NCBI GenBank assembly: GCA_903832055.1
Contig: CAILAC010000016.1
Span: 558,001-622,000 of the forward strand
DNA length: 64,000 nt
Origin: an uncultured Acidobacteriota bacterium
GTDB lineage: Bacteria; Acidobacteriota; Terriglobia; Terriglobales; Acidobacteriaceae
Direction: 5' to 3'
Shown here one piece after another: positions 26,202 through 34,166 of this stretch (its first letter is position 1; every line of letters begins with the position of its first letter). The position numbers and the translations under genes were made by a program. The notes beneath the pieces are model-generated. The model was not told the DNA's origin. It saw nothing but the letters and a program-made list of their open reading frames with translations, and did no database searches.

Positions 26202-26372
26202 AGTGCTCGGCGAGAGCGGGGAATCTCCCAATTGCCGTGTTCACTGGATTGAAATGAGACAGATTGGGTATATTCAACTCGTCACTGAGCCTCACAATAA
26301 AGAACCCTATCAATTTCAATCCTGGACGTGTTGGGACAACTGTGGGGTAGACTTGGGACATTCACTTTGCCT

Positions 26373-27080
26373 ATGATTGCCAATCGCCTAGCTCGAATCT
26401 GTGCATACTCGGGGCAAGCCCCGGAGTGGGAGGCGCTGGTTCGTCTGATGACACCTGGCGTATCAATCGCGGCAAGACGGGTGGCTTTGCTCTGGGGCGA
26501 AACTGACCCCGGAGTTGTGAGCGAAATTGTCCAGGAAGTCTTCCTGAAGCTGTGCGAGAACGACAGGCGGGTTCTGCGGGAATTCGAAGACCGGGGAAGT
26601 GACTCTTTTGTAAAGCTGATGCGTGTGATTACCGTGTCAGTCTGCACTGACTATTTCCGGCGTTCGCGTGCCGAGAAGCGTGGCGGCAGCAAACACTCGG
26701 AGCCGATCGCACCTCATTTTCATGCGGAGCAATTGCCTGATAACCGTTCCGTTACCGCTATCGAACGCTCAACCCTGACAGCTCAACTTGACGCAATGCT
26801 GCTGCGATTTCCGCGCGAAGTCAGTCCGAGAGACAGAACTCTTTTTTGGCTCTATTACCGCTCTGGCATGACTGCAGAATCCATCGCTGCCATCCCATCA
26901 ATAGGCCTGAGCTCTAAAGGAGTGGAGAGTGCTCTGCTGCGCATTACACGTCTTTTACGCAGGGCCATTTCAGGCGAAAAGACTCCTCAAGCTGAATTAG
27001 CAAAGAAAAATGGGGTTCCAGGTCAAAAAACAAAAGGCTTTTCCGTCGTGGTTGCGATAGACAGTATGAAGCAAAGATGA
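26373..27080 (+). CDS. ECF-like RNA polymerase sigma factor
   Basis: About 235 residues from ATG 26373 (a GTG at 26328 is also in frame). The sigma-2 region is recognisable in WEALVRLMTPGVSIAARRVALL, then DPGVVSEIVQEVFLKLCEND (the region 2 helix contacting core and the -10) and the region 2.4-like FVKLMRVITVSVCTDYFRR. The sigma-4 region follows (LDAMLLRFPREVSPRDRTLFWLYYRSGMTAESIAAI... GVESALLRITRLLRRAI), with a helix-turn-helix. A 45-residue basic tail continues after it, longer than in most ECF factors. Its stop overlaps the start of the CHAT-protein gene (ATGA). That next gene carries an anti-sigma-type zinc motif, so this looks like a sigma/anti-sigma pair. Confidence 0.83.
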   Translation: MIANRLARICAYSGQAPEWEALVRLMTPGVSIAARRVALLWGETDPGVVSEIVQEVFLKLCENDRRVLREFEDRGSDSFVKLMRVITVSVCTDYFRRSRAEKRGGSKHSEPIAPHFHAEQLPDNRSVTAIERSTLTAQLDAMLLRFPREVSPRDRTLFWLYYRSGMTAESIAAIPSIGLSSKGVESALLRITRLLRRAISGEKTPQAELAKKNGVPGQKTKGFSVVVAIDSMKQR

Positions 27081-30000
27081 AAAACCCACAGAACCCCAAC
27101 ACGACATTACCGACCGACGCAGAAATGATCCAGATTCTGGAGACATTGGCGCTTGCCTCTGAAGGGTCAGAGAATACCGTCACTGATATCAGTTCAGAGA
27201 GCGATCGGACGGCATTTGCCTTGCCGGATTCCCCGCAAGCCGACGATGGACAATGCCCGGCTCTCGACAGCATCTTGTGTGTTGCCAGCGGCGCGGCCGA
27301 AAAGATCGATGCCCAGCACATCCTCTCGCATGTGTGTGCCTGTGACAAATGTGCCAAATTCCTGGCGCAGGGCCTGCACATCATGAACGGCGATCCAAGC
27401 CCGGAAGAAACCGCAGCGGTTGCAGAATTGGCCGCGGCAAAGAGTGACTGGCAAAGAACACTTGCGCGGCAGTTGGCCTCAACTCCCAGTCAACGCAAAC
27501 GCCGCTTTTTCGAGCCGGTGTTCAACCGCAGCTGGGGATTGGCAGCTGCGGGGATTGCTGTCTTCCTGGCGATTGGAACCGTTCTGTTCTGGCAGTTAAG
27601 GATGAATACTCCGGATCGCCAACTCGCAATGGCCTACTCTCAATCACGCAACCTTGAATTGCGGATTCCTGAAGCTCGATATGCGGGATTTGCAGCGAAT
27701 GGTCATACCCGCGGAGGTTTGACCGAAGAGGAATCTGCACCACTACTCGAGGCGCGCGCTCGTCTGGCCCGCGAACTGGAGCGAGCACCACTGAACCCCC
27801 ACTGGCAACAACTGCAGGCCCGCGCCGATGTGCTGGAAGAGCACTATGACTCCGCGGTGGACCTGCTGGACCGACTACTCGCCGCCGGTCCCGTTACTTC
27901 AGGGCTGTTGACGGATGCAGCAAGTGCTTATTATCAGCGGGGGCTGGTCTCTGGCAATGAATCGGACCGGTCAACCGCCCTGGATTATTTGCGACGTGCC
28001 GACCAACTGGCGCCAACTGACCCCGTAGTCCTCTTCAACGAGGCAATTGTGATGGAAGACCGGGGCCAGGTGATGAATGCCGTGGAGGTTTGGAACCGCT
28101 ACCTGATCGTAGAACGAGACGCTCAGTGGGCGAATGAGGGCAGACGCAAGCTGGCAGCCCTGGAGCAGACACTCAACCGGCTCAAATTTCATGCTATCCG
28201 CATCCCGCAAATCCTCGCATCGCCTGCGGAAATGGATCGGCTGGCTCGCAATGAGGCCGACCTCTTCGCACTGGACGAAGAGTTGACTTCGGTTGAGCTG
28301 GACAAACTTCTGCTGACAGCTTTTCCTATACCAACGAATCAACAGCACGAATCAGCCGCCCGTGGTTCCCCCTGTGATCCCGCCTGCCAGTCTGCTCGTA
28401 CATTACTTAAAGCGCTCTCAAATTCATTAGAAATACATCATCACGATTCCTGGCTAGCTGACCTGCTCTCTGCCGATCTCAATTCCCTTCCTGCGCCGGT
28501 TGCACTGACATACACGCGAGCCGTACAGTCGCTTGCCAAGGCAACTCGCGAGGACCAGACCGGCTTTGCGGCGGATGGCTTCAAACTTGCCACAAGTTCA
28601 CTGGAGCTCTTTCATGAGCTCGGCAAGACTGCTCGATTTTCTCCTGCACTGCGCCCCGCCGTACGAGCAGGGGAAGCACGAGCCACCGTCGAAGTCATGT
28701 TTGCCAAGCAAAGAATCGTCGATTACGGCGGATGCAGGGACTGGGCAAAAAAAATCAGGTCTGCACAAATCTGGCGCTGGACGGAGCGAGAGTATCCCTG
28801 GATTTACGCAGTGGCAATGCTGACGAACAAGGTGTGCGACGACACGCCAGCGACAAGATTAGCTCGCCTCAAGCTGGGATTGAAAGCATTGAGTTTGGCG
28901 GAAGCTGACAACTACCAGTTGCTTGTGTTGCGCACTCAGTTGAGATTCGCCGATGATGCCCTGCTGATTGGCAACGATGAAGAGGCAGAGCGACTGGCGA
29001 TCGCGACCCTGCGTCAGCTCTACTCCTCAAATGCGCCCCTGGTCCGCATCATCAATACTCAAACTGAATTGCAGTACGTGGAGGAAGAAACCCCCAGGGC
29101 ATACACAACCGAGACTTGTCTGCGCGAACTGCTGGCCTGGTTGGCCCTGACACCGGATAACGCCAGAAGCGGTCAGATGAGGATGGCTCTGGCCCGGTCT
29201 GAACTGCGTATTGGAGAGATGAAGTCAGCGGAAGACCAAATGCGTTTGGCGCAACAGGAGGGCCAGGCTTCAGCCGAAGGGCAGTCTCACAGAGCGGACT
29301 TTTTTGAACAGGAATTTCTTCTTGCCAGCACCATGCTGGAGCGAGCGGATCTGACGAGAGCCAGCTTCTATCTCGATCAGGCGTCGAAATCGCTCGGCAA
29401 CTATTCTGATATTTGGGGCCTCCGCACATACACGTCAGTCCTGGGCCAGCTTGACCTGATGCGTAATGACCTGGATCGGGCCGCCACGGCGCTGGAGGCT
29501 CAGATTCGCCGCAGTGAAGGAATCGCCACGAGTCAAGGTGATCCGACGACCTCGGCGGAGAACGCACTCCAGGATCACGATTTATATGCCGAGTTGGCTG
29601 CAACCTGGCTGGCGCAGCATCGTCCGCCAGAAAATGTCCTCGCGCTATGGGAGCGCTTTCGTCTTCGTTCGCACGGAATACCGATTACTGCTTGCCGCGG
29701 GTTGGCGCTGGACTGTGAAGAGCCTCAAGTCAAAGCCGCGGAGCACCTGATCGATGGAAACGTGCTGATAGGACAGATCGTACTCATTGACCGGGTCTTA
29801 ACTTACAAGATGGATGAGACCGGCGTGTCATGGAGTGAGAAAAAAGTGCCACGACGCGAGGTTCTTGACGCCGCACAGAACCTCGGGCGAGCTGTCAGTT
29901 CCCCGATAACTTCGGCTGCGACTGCTGATCGACTCAGCGCCCATCTCTCTGACTCCCTGTTGCCACACTTGCCTGCGAATTTAGGCCTTTCTAACTCTTT

Positions 30001-30805
30001 ATTGCTGGAACCGGATCCTATGCTGCAAAACCTTCCCTGGCCTGTCCTATCTACCGCCGGAGGGCCTCTGGGGATTCAGTATCCGTTGTCCGAAGTGCGC
30101 TCCATACTGCTTCCCTCGCCAAAAACTGAAACTCATATCTATGATTCCAGGAATGACTCGATTTCTTACTCTGGAAGTCATGCCCTGGTTGTCGGCGCGT
30201 CGGTGGCTGGGGAAGGAGAGCTGCCACTTCCTGAAGTGCTTAATGAGGCTCAGCATGTCAATCAACTGCTGCACTCTTCGGGGGCGCTTCTTGGCTCCAA
30301 AGCTACCGCAGCGAGCGTTGCTAAAGCCCTGGGTACAGCGACGATATTTCACTTTGCAGGTCACGCTCTTCAAGGCACACAAGGCACCGAACTGCTCCTG
30401 GCCCCTGCTTCGCCCCACGACGAAATGCCCTGGATTGATGAAGCATTATTGCGTCAGAATCCACCCCGCCAGTGCCGCCTGGCTGTCTTGTCGGCATGTG
30501 CTACCGGGAATCGGCAGGCTTCCGGTCGTAACCCCTTGCAAAACATGGTAGACACACTCAGCTTCCTCGGAGTTCCGCAGGTAGTCGCAACACGCTGGCA
30601 GATTGATTCTGAAGCTGCGGTTCCTTTTGTCGACTCGTTTTATAGAAACATCGCCCAAGGAACCACAGTTGCTATGGCTCTAACTTCTGCGCGTAGATTA
30701 CAGTTCTCTCAATCTCACTTCAACCATCCGTATTACTGGGGCGCATATTACGCTACAGGTTCGGAAATTAGCCAGCCAAGGAGAGAACCGCATGTCCGCC
30801 GCTAA
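27077..30805 (+). CDS. Zinc-finger/TM/TPR protein with C-terminal CHAT (caspase-like) protease domain
   Basis: 1242 residues. A cytosolic N-terminus has a zinc-binding anti-sigma-like motif, H85-x3-C89-x2-C92, preceded by CPALDSILCVASG as in ZAS-type anti-sigma factors. One membrane span lies at about 153-174 (WGLAAAGIAVFLAIGTVLFW). TPR-like repeats follow at about 220-365 and more loosely to about 900. The CHAT domain takes up about the last 250 residues, with the catalytic dyad His1096 in HFAGHA and Cys1141 in LSACATG and the usual GVPQVVATRW and YYWGAYYATG. CHAT domains are clan CD cysteine proteases. With the membrane span, the CHAT part would face the periplasm if the zinc finger is inside, unless the hydrophobic stretch is not a true span. 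It overlaps the sigma-factor gene by 4 bp and the next gene by 14 bp. Confidence 0.88.
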   Translation: MKNPQNPNTTLPTDAEMIQILETLALASEGSENTVTDISSESDRTAFALPDSPQADDGQCPALDSILCVASGAAEKIDAQHILSHVCACDKCAKFLAQGLHIMNGDPSPEETAAVAELAAAKSDWQRTLARQLASTPSQRKRRFFEPVFNRSWGLAAAGIAVFLAIGTVLFWQLRMNTPDRQLAMAYSQSRNLELRIPEARYAGFAANGHTRGGLTEEESAPLLEARARLARELERAPLNPHWQQLQARADVLEEHYDSAVDLLDRLLAAGPVTSGLLTDAASAYYQRGLVSGNESDRSTALDYLRRADQLAPTDPVVLFNEAIVMEDRGQVMNAVEVWNRYLIVERDAQWANEGRRKLAALEQTLNRLKFHAIRIPQILASPAEMDRLARNEADLFALDEELTSVELDKLLLTAFPIPTNQQHESAARGSPCDPACQSARTLLKALSNSLEIHHHDSWLADLLSADLNSLPAPVALTYTRAVQSLAKATREDQTGFAADGFKLATSSLELFHELGKTARFSPALRPAVRAGEARATVEVMFAKQRIVDYGGCRDWAKKIRSAQIWRWTEREYPWIYAVAMLTNKVCDDTPATRLARLKLGLKALSLAEADNYQLLVLRTQLRFADDALLIGNDEEAERLAIATLRQLYSSNAPLVRIINTQTELQYVEEETPRAYTTETCLRELLAWLALTPDNARSGQMRMALARSELRIGEMKSAEDQMRLAQQEGQASAEGQSHRADFFEQEFLLASTMLERADLTRASFYLDQASKSLGNYSDIWGLRTYTSVLGQLDLMRNDLDRAATALEAQIRRSEGIATSQGDPTTSAENALQDHDLYAELAATWLAQHRPPENVLALWERFRLRSHGIPITACRGLALDCEEPQVKAAEHLIDGNVLIGQIVLIDRVLTYKMDETGVSWSEKKVPRREVLDAAQNLGRAVSSPITSAATADRLSAHLSDSLLPHLPANLGLSNSLLLEPDPMLQNLPWPVLSTAGGPLGIQYPLSEVRSILLPSPKTETHIYDSRNDSISYSGSHALVVGASVAGEGELPLPEVLNEAQHVNQLLHSSGALLGSKATAASVAKALGTATIFHFAGHALQGTQGTELLLAPASPHDEMPWIDEALLRQNPPRQCRLAVLSACATGNRQASGRNPLQNMVDTLSFLGVPQVVATRWQIDSEAAVPFVDSFYRNIAQGTTVAMALTSARRLQFSQSHFNHPYYWGAYYATGSEISQPRREPHVRR

Positions 30806-31607
30806 AGCTGTTAACACGGGCAAGAACAAGGCCACGAAGCGCAAACCCAACTCACCCTCCTCCAACTCTCAACTCGACATACTTTTTGGTGGCCCACTGT
30901 TGTTTGTTCCAGAAGTCCGCGAAGGGATCATCACAGGGGTTGAGGTCTTTTCGCCGAACAACGGTCACCCCGTCGGGGCTGTGTTTCTTCCCGGCACTTT
31001 TTTCACAGACGCCGAGTTGAACGATCCCCAGTGTCAGCGCTGGCCCGACGCAAGTAGCTTTTCACTTCTGGACCCACATAGTTATTCGATTGAGGTTTCC
31101 CAGCAGATTCCGGGCTCCAGCAAAGCAGCGAACGCGGTATTCAAGGCTTCGGATATCCCAGGCGGCAATCACAAAATCGCTCCTGGCCGCAGGGTGAGCA
31201 ACGACTGGGAGGTTTCGGTCTCCATCAAAGGCCAGCTTTCGGCCTGGGGATCGCTTCGGCTCTCAAGGGTTACCGATGATCTGTACCATGGCGCAGACGT
31301 TCCCACTTCTCCAAGCACCGCCGCCATGCACCGCCTTTCTTACTTAGGCGTTACAAGCGTTGAGTTTTACGGTGCGCCCAAAGCTCCGCGAGAGTACCTG
31401 CGGACAAATAGCTCCAAAGGGGGGACACTTATCGTCATGGGCGAGGTTCCCTATCAGCCGACACTGCTTCATGAGCGGAAGGCTATCGACGCACTTGCGA
31501 AACTCGCTGGGCTTGATTTGCATCTCGTTGCTACCGATCCTACCCCGCATAAGACACGTTTGATGATGCACCTTTCAGACTGCGGGCACTCCATCATCGT
31601 TATTTAG
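30792..31607 (+). CDS. Unrecognised third protein of the sigma/CHAT operon
   Basis: 271 residues. I recognise no family. The first ~30 residues are Lys/Ser/Asn-rich and look disordered. Residues about 30-75 are beta-strand-like (LLFVPEVREGIITGVEVF, GAVFLPGTFF). The middle has HSYSIEVSQQI and a Gly-rich loop (DIPGGNHKIAPGRR). The C-terminal quarter contains LIVMGEVPYQPTLLHERKAIDALAKL, perhaps an alpha/beta element. There is no signal peptide or membrane span. The gene starts inside the end of the CHAT gene (14-bp overlap) with an AAGGAG site 8 nt before ATG, so it is clearly co-expressed. It may be the protease's substrate, target or adaptor; this is inference from position only. Confidence 0.72.
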   Translation: MSAAKAVNTGKNKATKRKPNSPSSNSQLDILFGGPLLFVPEVREGIITGVEVFSPNNGHPVGAVFLPGTFFTDAELNDPQCQRWPDASSFSLLDPHSYSIEVSQQIPGSSKAANAVFKASDIPGGNHKIAPGRRVSNDWEVSVSIKGQLSAWGSLRLSRVTDDLYHGADVPTSPSTAAMHRLSYLGVTSVEFYGAPKAPREYLRTNSSKGGTLIVMGEVPYQPTLLHERKAIDALAKLAGLDLHLVATDPTPHKTRLMMHLSDCGHSIIVI

Positions 31608-31778
31608 CAGGAAGGGTCAAAGCGCAACTTGCACGTCAGACTCCCTCGGGAATCCGACTTTGAATATCTGGGCGGACAATCTGCAGGTACTTGTCCGCCA
31701 GATTGACTGTGACCGCTACCGGCGAGGTGTCTGCAGCAGGCGGTGTCCATCATTGAAAACCAGGGGCAAACTCCGGTC

Positions 31779-32294
31779 TCAGCAATTCAGTTGGACCGCG
31801 CTGCAGCCCGGCTTGATTGGCTTCCACTGCACCAGAAAGCGCGTAACCGCCCCAGGGTCCAGACGCCTCATCGCCTCGAACTCCCCCATCTTCTGGCTGT
31901 ACAGGATCTTGCCGTGCTCGTTCAGCACTGCCAGGGCTGGCACGCCCTTATGCAGCGGAATCTGGTAGCGGGCCGCAATCGGCAGATTCTCGTCCATTCG
32001 TCCAACATTGATATGCACCACAACATAGTTGGCTTCAAGAATCGGCAGATTTGCAGGGTCATGGAAGTAGATATCCAATACCTGACAATCGCCGCACCAG
32101 TTGCCCCCAAAATCCAGAATGATCCGTTTGTGGGTTGCGCTTGCATTTTTCAGCGCGTTTGACAGGTCGCTCGTCGCCTGTTCGGGGGCCGGATAAATTT
32201 CGCGTTCAGACGCTCCAGCGATGCCAATCAACAGAAGTATCGCGAATGACACCAACAGGTAAGGACGCAGGCGAAAGCTTGAAAAAGGACGCAT
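31779..32294 (-). CDS. Exported thioredoxin-like protein
   Basis: 171 residues from ATG 32294. An earlier in-frame start (32432) is unlikely because it would put 46 odd residues before a clean signal peptide (PYLLVSFAILLLIGIAGASE). The thioredoxin fold is shown by ILDFGGNWCGDCQVLD, with the redox pair C67/C70. The motif is WCGDC rather than WCGPC, which suggests a tuned redox potential or a reductase-like role. A conserved cis-Pro follows in HKGVPALAVLNEHGKILYSQ. It would act in the periplasm, but no DsbD-like partner gene is nearby. The 3' end is Cys-containing and unusual (KPGCSAVQLNC). It is divergent from the next gene. Confidence 0.83.
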   Translation of the reverse strand: MRPFSSFRLRPYLLVSFAILLLIGIAGASEREIYPAPEQATSDLSNALKNASATHKRIILDFGGNWCGDCQVLDIYFHDPANLPILEANYVVVHINVGRMDENLPIAARYQIPLHKGVPALAVLNEHGKILYSQKMGEFEAMRRLDPGAVTRFLVQWKPIKPGCSAVQLNC

Positions 32295-32398
32295 GGGGAA
32301 GTAAACCTCAGCTTTAGTTTGTAGCCCGAATACAAATGAGATGCAAGTCACACGCAGAAGTGTGGAAAAAACTTCGCAACAGGGACTAATCTGAGTAG

Positions 32399-32839
32399 GT
32401 GGCAGACAACGTTCGCAATCGACTTGAGACATCGAGCTTCCCAGACCTGGAAGCGATGATGGAGGCTTATGCGGCCGCCGCTGTCGAGGTGGCGCAGGAG
32501 AACTTCCGCCAGAGGCTCGACTACAACGCTGAATCTATGGTCGCTTTTGAAGCCGTCCTCTCTGAATTGGCTGAAAAACGCGAGTTGGACTACGACTACG
32601 AGGTCAAACTCTGGGGCAGCTATCTGGGCGAGGTTCTGCGCCGTCGCTATGCGGGTACCTGGGAGATGACGCAATACCCCGGCGGGGTGGCTGCGGTTCC
32701 AGCCGTTGAGGTACGCGGCTCCCGCCTCTTTCCCCTGATGAAAGTCTACCGCCGCATCACCATGGGTGATGCAGAAAGCATCGCCGCATTCTTCAATATG
32801 GTCACCGAACGCCTGGGCAAGCCCGCCCAGGTAAACTAG
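32399..32839 (+). CDS. Hypothetical protein, DUF3806-like
   Basis: 146 residues starting at GTG 32399. A helical N-terminal half (FPDLEAMMEAYAAAAVEVAQENFRQ) is followed by LWGSYLGEVLRRRYAGTWEM and VRGSRLFPLMKVYRRITMGD. That pattern of a YLGEV-x-x-x-x-x-G-x-W helix plus a later strand resembles small DUF3806-type proteins of unknown function, but the match is from memory and weak. It has no signal peptide or membrane span. It is followed by tatA about 130 bp later and is not clearly in an operon. Confidence 0.65.
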   Translation: MADNVRNRLETSSFPDLEAMMEAYAAAAVEVAQENFRQRLDYNAESMVAFEAVLSELAEKRELDYDYEVKLWGSYLGEVLRRRYAGTWEMTQYPGGVAAVPAVEVRGSRLFPLMKVYRRITMGDAESIAAFFNMVTERLGKPAQVN

Positions 32840-32970
32840 CCTCAATCCAAAACCCTTACAGATGCGTTCCCAGCACGTAGACAGTCGAGCACCTCAGTGC
32901 CAGCGGTTTCCGCTCTGTGCGACAATAACTTTTGAAGGACTCTCGGGAACGAGAGGCGGAGGAACGTATC

Positions 32971-33201
32971 ATGGGTGAACTTTTTCAGCCGACTCACTTG
33001 CTGGTCATTGGATTGATCGTGTTTGTTCTCTTTGGCGCAAAGCGCCTGCCGGAACTGGGCAAAGGTCTCGGCGAGGGACTCAAGGGCTTCAAGGACGGCA
33101 TCAAGAGCGCCAGTGAGCCAACGGCTCCAGCAGCTCCAATTGCACAGCAACAGAGTGCAGCACCCGTTCAGCCAAAGCCCGAGGCCGTCGAGCAGAAGTA
33201 A
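32971..33201 (+). CDS. tatA: Twin-arginine translocase subunit TatA/TatE family
   Basis: 76 residues from ATG 32971, with a GGAGGAACG site upstream (a further-upstream in-frame start is less likely). A single short membrane helix (about 9-22, HLLVIGLIVFVLFGAKRLPELG) leads into the amphipathic helix KGLGEGLKGFKDGIK, then a Pro/Ala/Gln-rich tail. This is the TatA layout. TatA oligomers form the protein-conducting element for folded Tat substrates. No tatB or tatC is nearby, as in many Acidobacteriota. Confidence 0.93.
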   Translation: MGELFQPTHLLVIGLIVFVLFGAKRLPELGKGLGEGLKGFKDGIKSASEPTAPAAPIAQQQSAAPVQPKPEAVEQK

Positions 33202-33243
33202 TTCTGTTCAGGACTGCTCGTGAATTCAACCTGCGCAGATGCG

Positions 33244-34164
33244 CTAAAGGCTAAGCAGGACCACTGAGGCCAGAGCCACAGCCATTCCCAGGGTTTGCCT
33301 GCGGCTGGGCCGCTCGCGGAGGATCACTGCAGCCAGCAATATGGTGAATCCAGGGTAAAGCGAAGAAACCATGGCCGCCACATCCAGACGCCCGGTGTGT
33401 GCGGCCAGCGTATAGCCCAGGTTTCCGATCGTATCCAAGCCGCCAGCGATAATCCCCAAACGCCAGAAGCCGGACCATACCGGCTCAGTCAGAGCATTGC
33501 CTGATTTGCCCCTGGATTGCCCGTCGGACAAGTCGCGGCGCGGCCAGGCGAAAGCCAGAATTGCGCCCATCCCCAGAACCCCGCCGATACGCGCCGAGGT
33601 CAACGCCCAAAGCACGCCTCCGGTAGCTGCCAGCTTCAGCAGAATCAGCTGAAGACCAAAGCCAACCCCGGAGATTGCCCCCAGCCCCAGCGCCACAGGC
33701 GGCGTGGAGTGACCAGGCGAATACGCGATAAGCAAAATGGCCAGTAGCCCGAGGAGCAGACCTCCTGCAGCGACTGGCGATGGAAATCCCTCACTCCACA
33801 GAGCGAACAACACTGGCACCAGCGCCGTGAGCAGGCCGGTAAGCGCCGCCGTCAGGCCCATCGCTCCCATTGCCAGTGCCCGGTAAAAGAGCGCTAAGGC
33901 CAGCGACCCCTCAAGGCCGCCAAATGCTCCTTCGATAAACTCTACAGAATGCGGAAACGGTGCGTGCCCCAGCCAACACATCATCATCAGCACAATGAGC
34001 GTGACAACGTGCCCAGAGGCCACAAGCAAGAGTGCCGGTGAACGGCGCGCCCCCAGGCCGCCTGCAAAATCAGAGCCGCCCCAGGTCGAGGCGGCTACTA
34101 ATCCCAATCCGACAGAATTAAAAGACACAAGTGAACCAGCCAGCGCGACAGCTGCCAGAACCAC
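33244..34164 (-). CDS. EamA/DMT-superfamily transporter
   Basis: 306 residues with about ten membrane segments in two EamA halves. The first half opens LGLVAASTWGGSDFAGGLGARRSP, a signature start for the family. The second begins near ALGLGAISGVGFGLQLILLKLAAT and ends with AAHTGRLDVAAMVSSLYPGFTILLAAVILRERPSRRQTLGMAVALASV, the usual conserved finish. It probably exports a small metabolite such as an amino acid or its derivative; the substrate cannot be read from sequence. GTG 34164 is used as start, only 2 bp after the stop codon of the upstream VWFA gene, so the two may be co-transcribed. Confidence 0.87.
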   Translation of the reverse strand: MVLAAVALAGSLVSFNSVGLGLVAASTWGGSDFAGGLGARRSPALLLVASGHVVTLIVLMMMCWLGHAPFPHSVEFIEGAFGGLEGSLALALFYRALAMGAMGLTAALTGLLTALVPVLFALWSEGFPSPVAAGGLLLGLLAILLIAYSPGHSTPPVALGLGAISGVGFGLQLILLKLAATGGVLWALTSARIGGVLGMGAILAFAWPRRDLSDGQSRGKSGNALTEPVWSGFWRLGIIAGGLDTIGNLGYTLAAHTGRLDVAAMVSSLYPGFTILLAAVILRERPSRRQTLGMAVALASVVLLSL

Positions 34165-34166
34165 GC

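Noticed and set aside
31666-31703. A 13-bp hairpin with one bulge after the CHAT operon, considered as a terminator
   Set aside because: No T-run follows it on either strand, so it is not reported as a terminator.
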